Shown here in pieces: positions 25,032 to 34,067 of a stretch of 64,000 nt of DNA (positions are counted from its first letter, which is position 1; each line of letters begins with the position of its first letter). The notes beneath the pieces were generated by a model. That model saw nothing but the letters and a program-made list of their open reading frames with translations, ran no database searches and had not been told where the DNA came from. The DNA comes from Mycolicibacterium sp. P9-64 (GTDB taxonomy: Bacteria; Actinomycetota; Actinomycetes; Mycobacteriales; Mycobacteriaceae). The stretch spans positions 186,001-250,000 of the forward strand of contig NZ_NPKO01000001.1 of assembly GCF_008329605.1 (NCBI RefSeq), given 5' to 3'. The position numbers and the translations under genes are program-made.

Positions 25032-25075
25032 CCGAGTAGAGGGTCGAAGATCCACGGCATGGCGGGAGGTCGGCG

Positions 25076-26002
25076 ATGAAGGCAATGGGCGTCTCGGGTC
25101 CGGACTTCATGCCGCGCCTCTTCGACGTCGTCGAACCGATCGTCGCGCCCGACGGAGTGGTCGTGGACGTCATCGCCGCCTCCATCAACGACTTCGACCG
25201 GGCAGCCGTACGCGGCCGTTATGTCACTGCGACAGAGCAATTCGCGCCCATCCTGCTTGGCCGCGACTTCGTGGGCAGGGTGTCCGCCGTCGGGGCCGAC
25301 GTGGACTACGTCGACGTCGGCACGTACGTGGCAGGTGCCGTGGCGCCGCAACCGACGGGCCAGCCAGGCACGTTCGCCGAGAAGGTTTCGGTTCCCGCGC
25401 GGCTGCTCGCACCCATGCCAGACGGGGTCGACGTCGTGCAGGCCGCTGCCGTGGGATTGGCTGGGGTGACGGCGTTCCACGCGGTCGAAGCCCTCGGGCC
25501 GCACGGTCTCGGGCACATGGTGGTCCACGGTCCCGTGTGCGGGGCCGGGGGATTCGCGCTTCAACTGGCGAAGGCGCGGGGCGCCGTCGTCGCAGTCGTC
25601 ACGCCGCAGGAGCAGGTTGACCTGGCGTTGGACCTCGGTGCCGACGTCGTCGTTCCGGACGGCCCCGACAGCGCAGGCGCAATTCAAAAGGTGCGGAGCC
25701 TGTTTGGCGGTGGTGTCGACACCGCCGTCCACGTCGCCGGGAACGGTTCCGTCGTCACGGGCGTGGTACGGCCGGGCGGGCGATTCACCTCCGTCGTCGA
25801 TGGATCGACGTTGGACGGACACGAGGGCTTCGCCCCCATCGATGTTGCACCGAGCGGGCACGCACTGGTGGATCTGCTGTTCAAGGTCGCTGCTCACCGC
25901 CTGCAAAGCCGTGTGCACCGCACCGTATCCTTCGATCAGCTCGGCGACGCGATCATTGCGCGGAGCACGCACGACGGCGGCCGGACCATCGTCGTCCGCT
26001 GA
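25076..26002 (+). CDS. Zinc-free medium-chain NADPH:quinone oxidoreductase
   Basis: The 308-aa protein starts after a GGGAGGT site and shows the quinone-reductase branch of the medium-chain dehydrogenases: ASINDFDRAAVRG, LGRDFVGRVSAVGADV, and a nucleotide-binding VHGPVCGAGGFALQLAKARGA. No structural or catalytic zinc ligands are present, as is normal for this branch. The usual GxGxxG is changed to GPVCGAGG. It should reduce quinones or enones with NADPH. It is divergent from a MarR gene that probably controls it. Confidence 0.87.
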   Translation: MKAMGVSGPDFMPRLFDVVEPIVAPDGVVVDVIAASINDFDRAAVRGRYVTATEQFAPILLGRDFVGRVSAVGADVDYVDVGTYVAGAVAPQPTGQPGTFAEKVSVPARLLAPMPDGVDVVQAAAVGLAGVTAFHAVEALGPHGLGHMVVHGPVCGAGGFALQLAKARGAVVAVVTPQEQVDLALDLGADVVVPDGPDSAGAIQKVRSLFGGGVDTAVHVAGNGSVVTGVVRPGGRFTSVVDGSTLDGHEGFAPIDVAPSGHALVDLLFKVAAHRLQSRVHRTVSFDQLGDAIIARSTHDGGRTIVVR

Positions 26003-26087
26003 TCGAGGTGTTTCGCCGGCAATGGGGGTGCACCGTAACGCGATCAGGCGGATACTCCATTCCCAGTGCGAATTGGAGGGGGCATCA

Positions 26088-27584
26088 GTGAGCTCGCGCG
26101 TCGGTCAGACGTTCGGCAAGTACACCATCATGAGCTTGCTTGGTCGGGGCGGAATGGGCGAAGTGTACGAAGCCCACGACACCAGCAAGAACCGAACGGT
26201 TGCGCTGAAGATCCTTCGCGAGGAGTACTCGCAGGACGAGACGTTTCGCACCCGGTTCCTCCGTGAATCGCATTCGGCAGCGGTACTTCAGGAACCGCAC
26301 GTCATCCCGATTCATGACTGGGGTGACGTCGACGGCAACCTCTTCATCGACATGCGCCTCGTCGACGGCCAGACGCTGGAAGATCTGCTCGCCGACACTG
26401 CGCTCGCCCCGGAACGGGCAGTTGCCATCGTCGATCAGGTGGGCGCCGCCCTTGACGCAGCACACGCCCAGGGGCTGATTCACCGCGACGTCAAACCGGC
26501 GAACATCATCGTGACGCCTGCCGATTTCGCGTACTTGGTGGACTTCGGAATCGCCCAGACCCGAACCGACACACGACTCACCATGGCGGGCAGCCAAATT
26601 GGGTCCCTGGCCTATATGGCTCCGGAGCGCTTCAACAATAAGCCTGCGACGCCGGCAGTCGACATCTACGCGTTGGCGTGCGTGCTCCACGAGAGCCTCA
26701 CCGGAGAGCGGCCATTCCCCAACGACACCCTGGAACACGTCATCGCTGCGCACATCGCCACGCAGCCGCCCCGGCCCAGCGAAGTCAACCGACACGTGCC
26801 GGCAGCCTTCGATGCGGTCATCGCGCGCGGCATGGCGAAGGACCCCGACGACCGATACGGCTCGGCGGCAGCGTTGGGCCGTGCCGCCCAACGCGCCCTC
26901 ACCCAGACGGGGCAGCCTGCGAACATCGCAACGACGGTGAGACCGTCCTCGACCCCAAGCTGGCCGCCCTACGGCGAACCCACGCATGCCGGGGCGGTAA
27001 CAGAGGCGGCCCACAGTGGCGGGCCGCCATCCGGGCCGATGCCGGAAAGTCCGACGGTCGCCAGTTCAGCGCCGACGCCGGCCGCACGCCGCCCGAGGTG
27101 GCTGCTCCCCGCGGGGATCGTGTTCGCGGCGGTATTGCTTGGCGCCGTCGGGGTCGTCATCGGACTTCTGGCAGGCAGGGGCAACTCCGGACAGAACGCG
27201 GGTCCGTCGCACCCGCCGGGATCCCCTGCCGAGGCGGGTGGGCTACCGCCGATCGTTCAAGGTCCCGACAACAGCCTCAGCCCCGAGTCATGTGATCAGG
27301 GGTTTTCGCTGCCGACCGCCTCCGGGTTCGGCAGCCACGCGGGACGAGGGACTCCCGCGACGACCTGCTACTTCGCGAGCAGCGTGCTCACCTCGTACTG
27401 GAATCAGTACGGCAACGCCAGTCGCCTGCCCCGCACGGTCGCTGCCCCGGGCTCGGTGAACTGCAACACCGTCGGCGGTGCCGAATGCGCCGGGCCGAAC
27501 TTCCTGGTGCGGTGTGAGGCGGTTGGCACCGAAAACTGGATCACCTGCACCGGAGGAAACAACGCCCGCGTTTACCTGTACTGA
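26088..27584 (+). CDS. Transmembrane Ser/Thr protein kinase (Pkn-type)
   Basis: GTG 26088 has a GGAGGGG site. The 498-aa protein has a kinase domain (residues 12-275) with the Gly loop GRGGMGEVY, Lys41 in VALKIL, HRDVKPAN with Asp134, DFG with Asp152 and APE, all intact. A Pro/Ser/Thr-rich juxtamembrane region and one membrane segment (LLPAGIVFAAVLLGAVGVVIGLL) follow. The external domain of about 130 residues contains six Cys (SCDQGF, TTCYFAS, NCNTVGGAEC, VRCEAV, ITCTGG), probably three disulfides. It has no PASTA repeats. It resembles PknE/PknF/PknH-type mycobacterial kinases with a unique sensor domain. Substrates are unknown. Confidence 0.9.
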   Translation: MSSRVGQTFGKYTIMSLLGRGGMGEVYEAHDTSKNRTVALKILREEYSQDETFRTRFLRESHSAAVLQEPHVIPIHDWGDVDGNLFIDMRLVDGQTLEDLLADTALAPERAVAIVDQVGAALDAAHAQGLIHRDVKPANIIVTPADFAYLVDFGIAQTRTDTRLTMAGSQIGSLAYMAPERFNNKPATPAVDIYALACVLHESLTGERPFPNDTLEHVIAAHIATQPPRPSEVNRHVPAAFDAVIARGMAKDPDDRYGSAAALGRAAQRALTQTGQPANIATTVRPSSTPSWPPYGEPTHAGAVTEAAHSGGPPSGPMPESPTVASSAPTPAARRPRWLLPAGIVFAAVLLGAVGVVIGLLAGRGNSGQNAGPSHPPGSPAEAGGLPPIVQGPDNSLSPESCDQGFSLPTASGFGSHAGRGTPATTCYFASSVLTSYWNQYGNASRLPRTVAAPGSVNCNTVGGAECAGPNFLVRCEAVGTENWITCTGGNNARVYLY

Positions 27585-27597
27585 ACGCAGGCCGAAC

Positions 27598-28566
27598 TCA
27601 CCCCGGCGAGGAACAGTGCCCTGCCGGAAAGTCGGCCAGATGGTCGCGCAGCCAGTTCGCGACCTCCGTGAGGTCTGAGGTGCCCTCGTCGAAGGATCCC
27701 GAAGCAGGCGCAACGGCGATCGCCACCGCAACGATGCCGGTTGGAGCGGTCAGGGTGCCGATCTGGCGGACGAGGTAGTTCCCGGTGGGCGACGGACCCC
27801 ACCCGCCCTTGAAACGCGAATCGGGAATGGTGCCGATGCCCCAGCTCTGATCGGGCACCACATTGCCCATCAACGCGACGATCGGGTCGTTGCGGGGGTC
27901 GCAGACGGCGCGCGAGAGGAACGTCACTTGATCGCCGAGCGACCAATCCGTCTGCCCGAACGCGGTGTACTCGGGTCGCACTTTCCGGTATTCGACGGTC
28001 GTCGGGTCGCCGGTCTCCCGCAGCACCGCTTCCACCTCGTGCGCCGCGGTGACGGGATCACCAAGCTGCGCCCAGATCGATTCGGCCGCCGTGTTGTCGG
28101 ATTCGGTGATGGCAGCGCGCATCGCGGATGTCACGGTCGTGGGCGGATTCTCTTGCCGCAGTGCGGCTATCGCCAGTGGCACCTTGATGGTCGACCAGGC
28201 GGGACCACTCTGCAGATCACCGAGTGTGATCGGCGGTCGATTGGAGCCGACCGCGGTGACTGCGATGCCGACCGGGGCGTGCAGTTGCGCCTGCAACTGG
28301 GCGAACGCGGCTCCCAGATTCGACGGCTCGGCACTGGGGGGCACCTCCGCGAGATGGCGGCCGAGAATCACGCCACCAGCAGAGATTGCGATGCTCACCA
28401 GGACAACGGCGGTGCCCGCAACGATCCAGCGGGCTGGGTTCCTCCGTTGCGGCATACGTCCAGTGTCGCCGGTCCGCGCCGACGCCCCGGTCACCGGTTC
28501 CGACGTGTCGCCGGGTTTCGCAGGGTGCGGTAGCGGGTAGAAAATGGTGTCGCCGCCGGCGGGCAT
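27598..28566 (-). CDS. Membrane-anchored serine hydrolase with class A beta-lactamase fold
   Basis: One N-terminal membrane segment (WIVAGTAVVLVSIAISAGGVIL) anchors a domain with penicillin-recognising motifs: the SxxK Ser in WSTIKVPLAIAAL and an SDN triad in ITESDNTAAESIW. A GG-containing strand (FKGGWG) takes the KTG position, which is atypical and argues against true beta-lactamase activity. The start is Met1 (322 aa) or ATG 28455. It converges on the kinase gene with 13 bases between and is divergent from the second cutinase. It may be a cell-wall hydrolase or DD-peptidase-like enzyme. Confidence 0.75.
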   Translation of the reverse strand: MPAGGDTIFYPLPHPAKPGDTSEPVTGASARTGDTGRMPQRRNPARWIVAGTAVVLVSIAISAGGVILGRHLAEVPPSAEPSNLGAAFAQLQAQLHAPVGIAVTAVGSNRPPITLGDLQSGPAWSTIKVPLAIAALRQENPPTTVTSAMRAAITESDNTAAESIWAQLGDPVTAAHEVEAVLRETGDPTTVEYRKVRPEYTAFGQTDWSLGDQVTFLSRAVCDPRNDPIVALMGNVVPDQSWGIGTIPDSRFKGGWGPSPTGNYLVRQIGTLTAPTGIVAVAIAVAPASGSFDEGTSDLTEVANWLRDHLADFPAGHCSSPG

Positions 28567-28614
28567 CGAAGCCTAGCGCCGGATCGGGAATCAGCACGAA
28601 GCGGTGGAGGCGAA

Positions 28615-29319
28615 ATGAGCTTGATCAGTCGTCTGTTCGGAACTGCGGTGGTTGCCTTCGCGGGGCTCGTTGGCCCAGCGATCGGCATGCCGTCCGCGTC
28701 AGCTGCCCCGTGCTCGGACGTCGAGGTGATCTTCGCGCGCGGCACGTTCGAGCCACCAGGAGTCGGTGGCACCGGGCAGGCCTTCGTCGACGCGCTGCGG
28801 GCGCAACTCGGCGACAAGTCGGTCGACGTGTACCCGGTGAACTATCCGGCCTCCATCGACTTCTCAACTGCCGCTGCGGGTGTGATCGATGCGAGCAACA
28901 GGATCCGCGACATCGCGGCAAGCTGCCCGCAGACCAAGATGGTGCTCGGCGGGTACTCGCAGGGGGCGGCCGTGATGGCGTACACGACCGAAGACTCGAT
29001 GCCTGCCGGGTACACCTTGCCGCCCGGCATCACCGGGCCGATGGCGCCGGAGGTGGCCAACCACGTCGCCGCAGTCGCGCTCTTCGGAAAGCCGTCCAGC
29101 GGGTTCTTGCAGATGATCTACACGGGGGCGCCGCCGATCTCGGTTGGCCACCTCTATACGGGCAAGACCATCGACGTCTGCGTCCCCAACGATCCGGTGT
29201 GCGCCCCAGGCGGCAACGACAACGCTGCGCACACCCTGTACGCAGTGAATGGGCTGACGGGTCAGGCTGCCGACTACGCGGCCCGTCGCCTCAGCTCGAG
29301 CGGGTCGGGTCCGCAATGA
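28615..29319 (+). CDS. Secreted cutinase-family serine esterase, copy 2
   Basis: The 234-aa protein has a signal peptide ending ASA before APCSDVEVIFARGTFEPPGVG. It carries the nucleophile Ser in GGYSQGAAV, Asp in CVPNDPVCAPGG and His in AAHTLY, a full cutinase triad with four disulfide Cys. It starts after a GGAGG site. It lacks the Ala/Pro tail of copy 1 at 23472 and is clearly diverged from it, so the two are older paralogues. It is expected at the cell surface, acting on ester lipids. Confidence 0.92.
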   Translation: MSLISRLFGTAVVAFAGLVGPAIGMPSASAAPCSDVEVIFARGTFEPPGVGGTGQAFVDALRAQLGDKSVDVYPVNYPASIDFSTAAAGVIDASNRIRDIAASCPQTKMVLGGYSQGAAVMAYTTEDSMPAGYTLPPGITGPMAPEVANHVAAVALFGKPSSGFLQMIYTGAPPISVGHLYTGKTIDVCVPNDPVCAPGGNDNAAHTLYAVNGLTGQAADYAARRLSSSGSGPQ

Positions 29320-29327
29320 CGGCGCCG

Positions 29328-31328
29328 TCACATCTTGATCGCCGGGATCAGCCGCTCGAGGCTCCACAAGCGGTCACGTCGGGCGGATAGGCACGAGATT
29401 CCAAGGGAGACCGCCCATATGGCGATCAGCACGATGATCGCCTGCCACAGACGGCCGTCGATACCGCCAAGGATGAGCTGTCTCAATCCGTTGACGCCGA
29501 ACGTCATCGGATCGAAACCGTGCAGTGTCTGGAAGGGCTGTGACGTGGTTTCGACGGGGTACATACCGCCCGCGCTGACCAGTTGCAGCATGAGCAACGC
29601 CATGATCAGCACGCGACCCACCGCAGGGCCGACGAGTGCGTTGATCGCCTGCGTCGCGGCCACGAACGCGAACGACACGAGGATCATGAAGCCCAACATC
29701 GCGACCGGATGCACGACCTGCATGCCGAGGGCGAACCGCACGACGCAGTACAGGATGATGGCCTGACAAAGCCCGAGGGCCGCCGCGGGCAGGTAGCTGG
29801 CGAGCACCACTCGGAACGCGAGTACCTCCGCGGCGATCGCACGACTCTGCAACGGCCGCAGCACCATCCACAGCACCAGTGCGCCGAAGAACAGGGCGAG
29901 GGTGAGGAAGAACGGGGCCATGCCGGTGGCGAAGTTGGGTGCTGGATTGTCGTCGGCGACATTGAGTTGCACGGGCCCGCCGATGGTGTCGGCGATGGCA
30001 GTCTTCTGCTGTGGTGTCCACGTGGGTACCTGCTTGGCGCCGTCACCGAGTTTGGTCGCCAGCTCGGCCGACCCGGACTTGAGCTGTGCCGAGCCGGATT
30101 TGAGCTGTGCGGTGCCTGATTTGAGCTGTCGTGCGCCGTCGTCGAGTTGGACGATGCCGCGCGACAACGCAGCGTTGCCCGAGGCGAGTTGCCTGGCCCC
30201 GTCCCGCAATTGGTTCAGCTTGCTGGTCAGCTCCTGGCCGGTGCTGCCCACCTGGTCGAGGGCCGACTGCAGGGGGCTGCCCGGTGTGCGCAGTGTCGAG
30301 GTGAGCGATATCGCGGCGTCCCGTGCGTCGGTCAGCTGCTGGTGGATCTGGGGCGTGAACTGATGCTCTTGAAGTTGGTCCTGCAGACCGCGCAGGGTCT
30401 CGGCGGCGCCGCCTGCCACGGGATCGGGGCTGGTGGACAGCTGCTGGATGACCGACGCGACAACGGAGGCAGCAGCGTCCTGCGAGGCCGCGATCGCGCC
30501 GATCTGGTCGGCGGCTTCCCCGATCGCATTGGCGCCGTTCTGCAGTTGGTCGGTGTTGCCACCGATGAGCGACAGTGCCTTGGTCAGCTTGAGCAGAGGG
30601 TCGGTGGCCTGATCTATTCCCGTCGAGAGCTGCTGGGCGCCTGACACGAGACGCGCCGAGCCCGAACGTGCGGTGTCGAGACCGGACACCAGCTTCGCAG
30701 CGCCATCGTCGGCCTGCCCGATACCGGTGTCGAGTTTCGCCGCTCCATCAGCGAGCTGCTGGGCGCCGTCGGCGGCCTGCTTGATCCCCGCGCCCGACGA
30801 AACAATCTGGGAAAGCACCTGATTGACGGCCTGGCCGGAGATTCGGGACGATACGGCGTTGAGCACCTGGCTCATCGCGCTGCGACCGATGCTCGACGAG
30901 ATGTAGTTGTTGGCGTCGTTGTACACCACTTCCATGTTGGCCTTCTCCGGTTGCCCGGTCATCGGCGAGGCGACCGCCTCACTGAAGTTGGCGGGCAACT
31001 GGAGCATGAAGTAGTACTTGCCATGTTCGACACCGCTGCGTGCATCTTCGGCGTCCACGACGTGCCAGTCCAGGCTCTTGTCGGACGTCAGGCTCTTGGC
31101 GATCTCGGCGCCCGCGTTGATCTGCTGGCCGGAGACGACGGTTCCACGGTCGGCGTTGACCAGGGCCACGGGCATCTTGTCGACGTTGCCGAACGGATTC
31201 CAGAACGCCCACAGATACAGCGCCCCGTATACCAGCGGCAGCAGCATCAGCACCACGATCGCGATGCGTGTCATCCGGTTGCGGCCGAAACGCTTGATCT
31301 CCGAACCGAATGCGAGTCCAGCCAGCAT
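29328..31328 (-). CDS. YhgE/Pip-family membrane protein with long coiled-coil exodomain
   Basis: The 666-aa protein has one N-terminal membrane segment (IAIVVLMLLPLVYGALYLW), then PFGNVDKMPVALVNADRGT, the YhgE/Pip signature. A long extracytoplasmic region is dominated by helical repeats (LKSGTAQL, LKSGSAQL, LKSGSAEL near residue 400). A C-terminal bundle of five to six membrane segments follows, with the ABC-2-like GGMYPVETTSQPFQ. Relatives include the phage-infection protein Pip and ESX-associated-type EsaA. It starts two bases after the stop of an ABC-ATPase-like gene, so the two probably form a complex. Confidence 0.88.
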   Translation of the reverse strand: MLAGLAFGSEIKRFGRNRMTRIAIVVLMLLPLVYGALYLWAFWNPFGNVDKMPVALVNADRGTVVSGQQINAGAEIAKSLTSDKSLDWHVVDAEDARSGVEHGKYYFMLQLPANFSEAVASPMTGQPEKANMEVVYNDANNYISSSIGRSAMSQVLNAVSSRISGQAVNQVLSQIVSSGAGIKQAADGAQQLADGAAKLDTGIGQADDGAAKLVSGLDTARSGSARLVSGAQQLSTGIDQATDPLLKLTKALSLIGGNTDQLQNGANAIGEAADQIGAIAASQDAAASVVASVIQQLSTSPDPVAGGAAETLRGLQDQLQEHQFTPQIHQQLTDARDAAISLTSTLRTPGSPLQSALDQVGSTGQELTSKLNQLRDGARQLASGNAALSRGIVQLDDGARQLKSGTAQLKSGSAQLKSGSAELATKLGDGAKQVPTWTPQQKTAIADTIGGPVQLNVADDNPAPNFATGMAPFFLTLALFFGALVLWMVLRPLQSRAIAAEVLAFRVVLASYLPAAALGLCQAIILYCVVRFALGMQVVHPVAMLGFMILVSFAFVAATQAINALVGPAVGRVLIMALLMLQLVSAGGMYPVETTSQPFQTLHGFDPMTFGVNGLRQLILGGIDGRLWQAIIVLIAIWAVSLGISCLSARRDRLWSLERLIPAIKM

Positions 31329-31330
31329 CG

Positions 31331-32095
31331 TCAGTCCTTCCCGTTCAGCGTGCGGTGATCGTGCAGATCGTGCGCGGGCGCTTCGGCGCCCAGTGGATTG
31401 GTCACCCCGACGATCACGGTGCGCTGCGTAGCGATGGAGCCGAGGCGCTCGACCGCGATGGCCCGCCGTGAGACGTCACGAACCTGTTCGAGGTCGCCGA
31501 CCACCAAGATGGGGCGGTTCGACAGCACCGCCAACGTGATGCGCAGCAGGAACAGGTCCAGATCGGACAACTCGACGATGAAGGTCTTCGGCTGCGGCGG
31601 GGCCATCTCACCGAACACCTCCTCCAGCTCGGCCTGGCCGGACTCGATCGGGATCGGTCGATACCACGGGGCAAGCCACCTGCGCTGCTCGGCGAGCACG
31701 GTCTGGACGGTGACGGTCTCCTCGAGCTCGTCGATGTCCTCGAACGCCGCGATCGCGCAGTGCCTGCGGATGGCACGCGGCTTCGAGTCGCCGAGCACCG
31801 TCAATGTGCCGTGGCTCGCCTTGTAACGGCCGGCGAGCGTCAGCAACAGCGCCGTCTGTCCAGGTCCGCCGGGCATCTGAATGGCGTGGAAGCCCGCAGG
31901 CAGTGCCAGGTCGATGCCCGAGAACAAGGGCCCGTGCTCGCCGTCCACACCCAAGCCGGTGGCGGTGATCAGCGCCGGCGCCGGGGCAGTGTCAGCCGGA
32001 GCAGGATTTTCCCTCGTCGCGTCGCTCGCCCCGTCTGGCGCTTCGGCGCCCTGCTCGTCGGGTGCGTCCAGGGGGGTGCTCTCCTCAGATGCCAC
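31331..32095 (-). CDS. Degenerate ABC ATPase-like partner of YhgE/Pip
   Basis: The 254-aa protein has an acidic Ala/Pro-rich N-terminus of about 40 residues, then a recognisable ABC nucleotide-binding domain layout. The Walker A motif reads PGGPGQTALLLTLAGR (75-90), with Gln80 where Lys is required. The signature region reads LSDLDLFLLRITLAVL. Walker B reads ILVVGDLE, with the Asp-Glu pair split. LAGRYKASHGTLTVLG after Walker A is typical of ABC proteins. ATP hydrolysis is unlikely; a binding or structural role is inferred. It starts at GTG 32095 and is translationally coupled to YhgE/Pip. Confidence 0.72.
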   Translation of the reverse strand: MASEESTPLDAPDEQGAEAPDGASDATRENPAPADTAPAPALITATGLGVDGEHGPLFSGIDLALPAGFHAIQMPGGPGQTALLLTLAGRYKASHGTLTVLGDSKPRAIRRHCAIAAFEDIDELEETVTVQTVLAEQRRWLAPWYRPIPIESGQAELEEVFGEMAPPQPKTFIVELSDLDLFLLRITLAVLSNRPILVVGDLEQVRDVSRRAIAVERLGSIATQRTVIVGVTNPLGAEAPAHDLHDHRTLNGKD

Positions 32096-32282
32096 CCGCT
32101 CACGTTACGGCCGGGGATCGCGCCTCACGCGATCGAGCGGTGTGGGAAGTACGACACGGTGCCCGTCGAGTGGCGTCGAGGATGTCGCCGACTGTGCGGC
32201 CATGGCGAAGAACGACGAGTGCCGTCGCCGTACCCGCACGTTCGGAGTGACTATCCGGTGCTGCCGGTCGGCCATTTGCAGA

Positions 32283-33392
32283 TTAGGCGTGCGCCGCCTC
32301 GATCAAGCGCCGATTGCGCTCGTCGATGCCGGCCTGCGTTGCCGGCACCTGGTGATCACCACCGGGTATTGCTGTGCCCTGCGCATAGGCGACGTGTGGG
32401 CGCTGGTCGCGTTCGTATTGGCGGAGCGCGGTCTCGAGGTCAGCCGGGTGATCGCTCAACGCCTTTGCGAGTAGCCAGGTTCCGGTGATCGCCAGAGCCG
32501 TGCCCCGGCCGGACAGCGGTGATGCGCAGGCGGCGGCGTCGCCGACCAACACAACCCTGCCGGTGTGCCAGGAGGGCATGTCGATCTGGCTGACCGAATC
32601 GAAGTACAGCTCCGGATCGCGGCGCGCGGCATCGATCAGCTCGGGGATCCGCCATTCGTCGTGACCTGCGAAGGCGTCGGTGAGGATCTGCTTCTGCGCG
32701 TCGAGATCGCGGTAGTCGTAGTCGATCCACGGAGACCGGAACATGAACACCGCTGCCGACTTGCGGTGGTATTCGACGACGCCTGCCAGGTGGCCTGGGA
32801 AGTTGTACAGCGGATTGGCGCCGCCGGTTTCGACGCGGTCGGGCAACTGCGCAAGGGCAACGTAGAAGCCGAGGTGTCGCAGGTACTGGTCCTCAGGTCC
32901 AAAGGTCATCCGACGGGTGGCCGAGTGCATGCCGTCGGCACCGACGACCAGGTCGTATCGTTCCTCGTTACCGGAGGCGAAGCGTACGTCGACGCCGCGG
33001 CCGTCGTCGTCGAGTTCTGCGATGGACTCGTCGAAGGTCAACCGCACCGAAGGGCCAAGAGCGTTGCGCAGCACGTGCGCAAGGTCCTCCCTGGGGATCT
33101 CGAGATCGTCGGGTGAGTCGTTGATGTCGTCGATGGGAAGAGGAGCCACGAGATCGCCGTGCGCGTCGACGTAACAGGACCTCTCGGTCATGTCGACCTG
33201 ACGGGCCCGGATGTCGTCGAGCACACCCATCTTGTCGGCGATCGCCAGCGAGTCACCGCGGATGTCGATGGGAGATCCGTTGACCCGTAGATGATTTGCG
33301 CGTTCGACGATGGTGACGTCGTGACCAGTGGCGCCGAGGTTGATGCCGGCGCTGAGACCGGCCATGCCGCCGCCGGAAACCAGGATCCGCAT
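32283..33392 (-). CDS. FAD-dependent aromatic-type monooxygenase (PHBH/TetX fold)
   Basis: The 369-aa protein has the FAD Rossmann motif GGGMAGLSAGINLGATGHDVTIVER at its N-terminus, a DG motif region (DLVVGADGMHSATRR) and the second FAD motif VVLVGDAAACASPLSGRGTALAITG. This is the group A flavin monooxygenase layout. It starts after a GAAAGGGG site. It is divergent from a TetR gene, with a palindrome between them. Likely it hydroxylates an aromatic or antibiotic-like compound and is induced by it. Confidence 0.88.
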   Translation of the reverse strand: MRILVSGGGMAGLSAGINLGATGHDVTIVERANHLRVNGSPIDIRGDSLAIADKMGVLDDIRARQVDMTERSCYVDAHGDLVAPLPIDDINDSPDDLEIPREDLAHVLRNALGPSVRLTFDESIAELDDDGRGVDVRFASGNEERYDLVVGADGMHSATRRMTFGPEDQYLRHLGFYVALAQLPDRVETGGANPLYNFPGHLAGVVEYHRKSAAVFMFRSPWIDYDYRDLDAQKQILTDAFAGHDEWRIPELIDAARRDPELYFDSVSQIDMPSWHTGRVVLVGDAAACASPLSGRGTALAITGTWLLAKALSDHPADLETALRQYERDQRPHVAYAQGTAIPGGDHQVPATQAGIDERNRRLIEAAHA

Positions 33393-33413
33393 GCCACGGC
33401 CCCTTTCGTTGTA

Positions 33414-33430
33414 AGATACGAACTGTATCT
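33414..33430. promoter_or_regulatory. Predicted TetR operator AGATAC-N5-GTATCT
   Basis: Perfect six-base arms AGATAC and GTATCT flank five bases, and the next two bases on each side extend the symmetry with one mismatch. It lies 22-38 bases upstream of the monooxygenase start and 35 bases before the TetR start. It therefore overlaps both promoters. Confidence 0.75.
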
Positions 33431-33464
33431 AATTCGACGATAGTCGTTCATAGTAGGGAACGCA

Positions 33465-34067
33465 ATGTCTCTTATTTCGGACTCAGTCCCGCAACGTCGA
33501 CGCGGTGCGGTACTCGAGAAGGCGCTGTTGGATGCGACGTGGGCGGAGTTGAACGACCACGGCTACGACGAGTTCACGATCGACGCGGTTGCCGCCAGGG
33601 CGGGCACCAGCCGCGCCGTGCTCTACCGACGTTGGCCGGGTAAGCACGAACTCGTCCATGCCGCGCTGGTCCACGCCGTTGGCGAGTACCCCGTCGCGGC
33701 GCCCGATACCGGAACCCTGCGCGGCGACGTCATCGCCATGTTGCGGCAGGCGAACGAACGGCGGGCCCGTCTCGCCGTCGTGCTGTTCACCCGGCTCGGT
33801 GGCTTCTACCGCGACACCGGGACCAACCTCGCCGAGCTCGCTGCCGTCGTCGGGGGCGGCCGGGCGGGCGCTCTCGACGAAGTCATCGAACGTGCCGTCG
33901 CCCGCGGTGAAGTGCAACCCGGTCAGATCAGCGAGCGGGTGGCCCGGCTTCCAGGGGACCTGTTCCGGCACGACCTGTTGATGACCTTGAAGCCGCTCAC
34001 CGACGAGGCGATCGAGGAGATCGTCGACACGATCTTCCTGCCGCTGGTCCAGCTCGGCTCTGGCTAG
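33465..34067 (+). CDS. TetR-family repressor of the FAD monooxygenase
   Basis: The 200-aa protein has a TetR DNA-binding region (LEKALLDATWAELNDHGYDEFTIDAVAARAGTSRAVLYRRWPGK). Its effector domain ends LVQLGSG and resembles the TetR_C_11-type. It is divergent from the monooxygenase gene and has the AGATAC palindrome immediately upstream. Its last four bases overlap the end of the convergent ThDP enzyme gene. Autorepression and substrate-induced release are expected. Confidence 0.88.
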   Translation: MSLISDSVPQRRRGAVLEKALLDATWAELNDHGYDEFTIDAVAARAGTSRAVLYRRWPGKHELVHAALVHAVGEYPVAAPDTGTLRGDVIAMLRQANERRARLAVVLFTRLGGFYRDTGTNLAELAAVVGGGRAGALDEVIERAVARGEVQPGQISERVARLPGDLFRHDLLMTLKPLTDEAIEEIVDTIFLPLVQLGSG

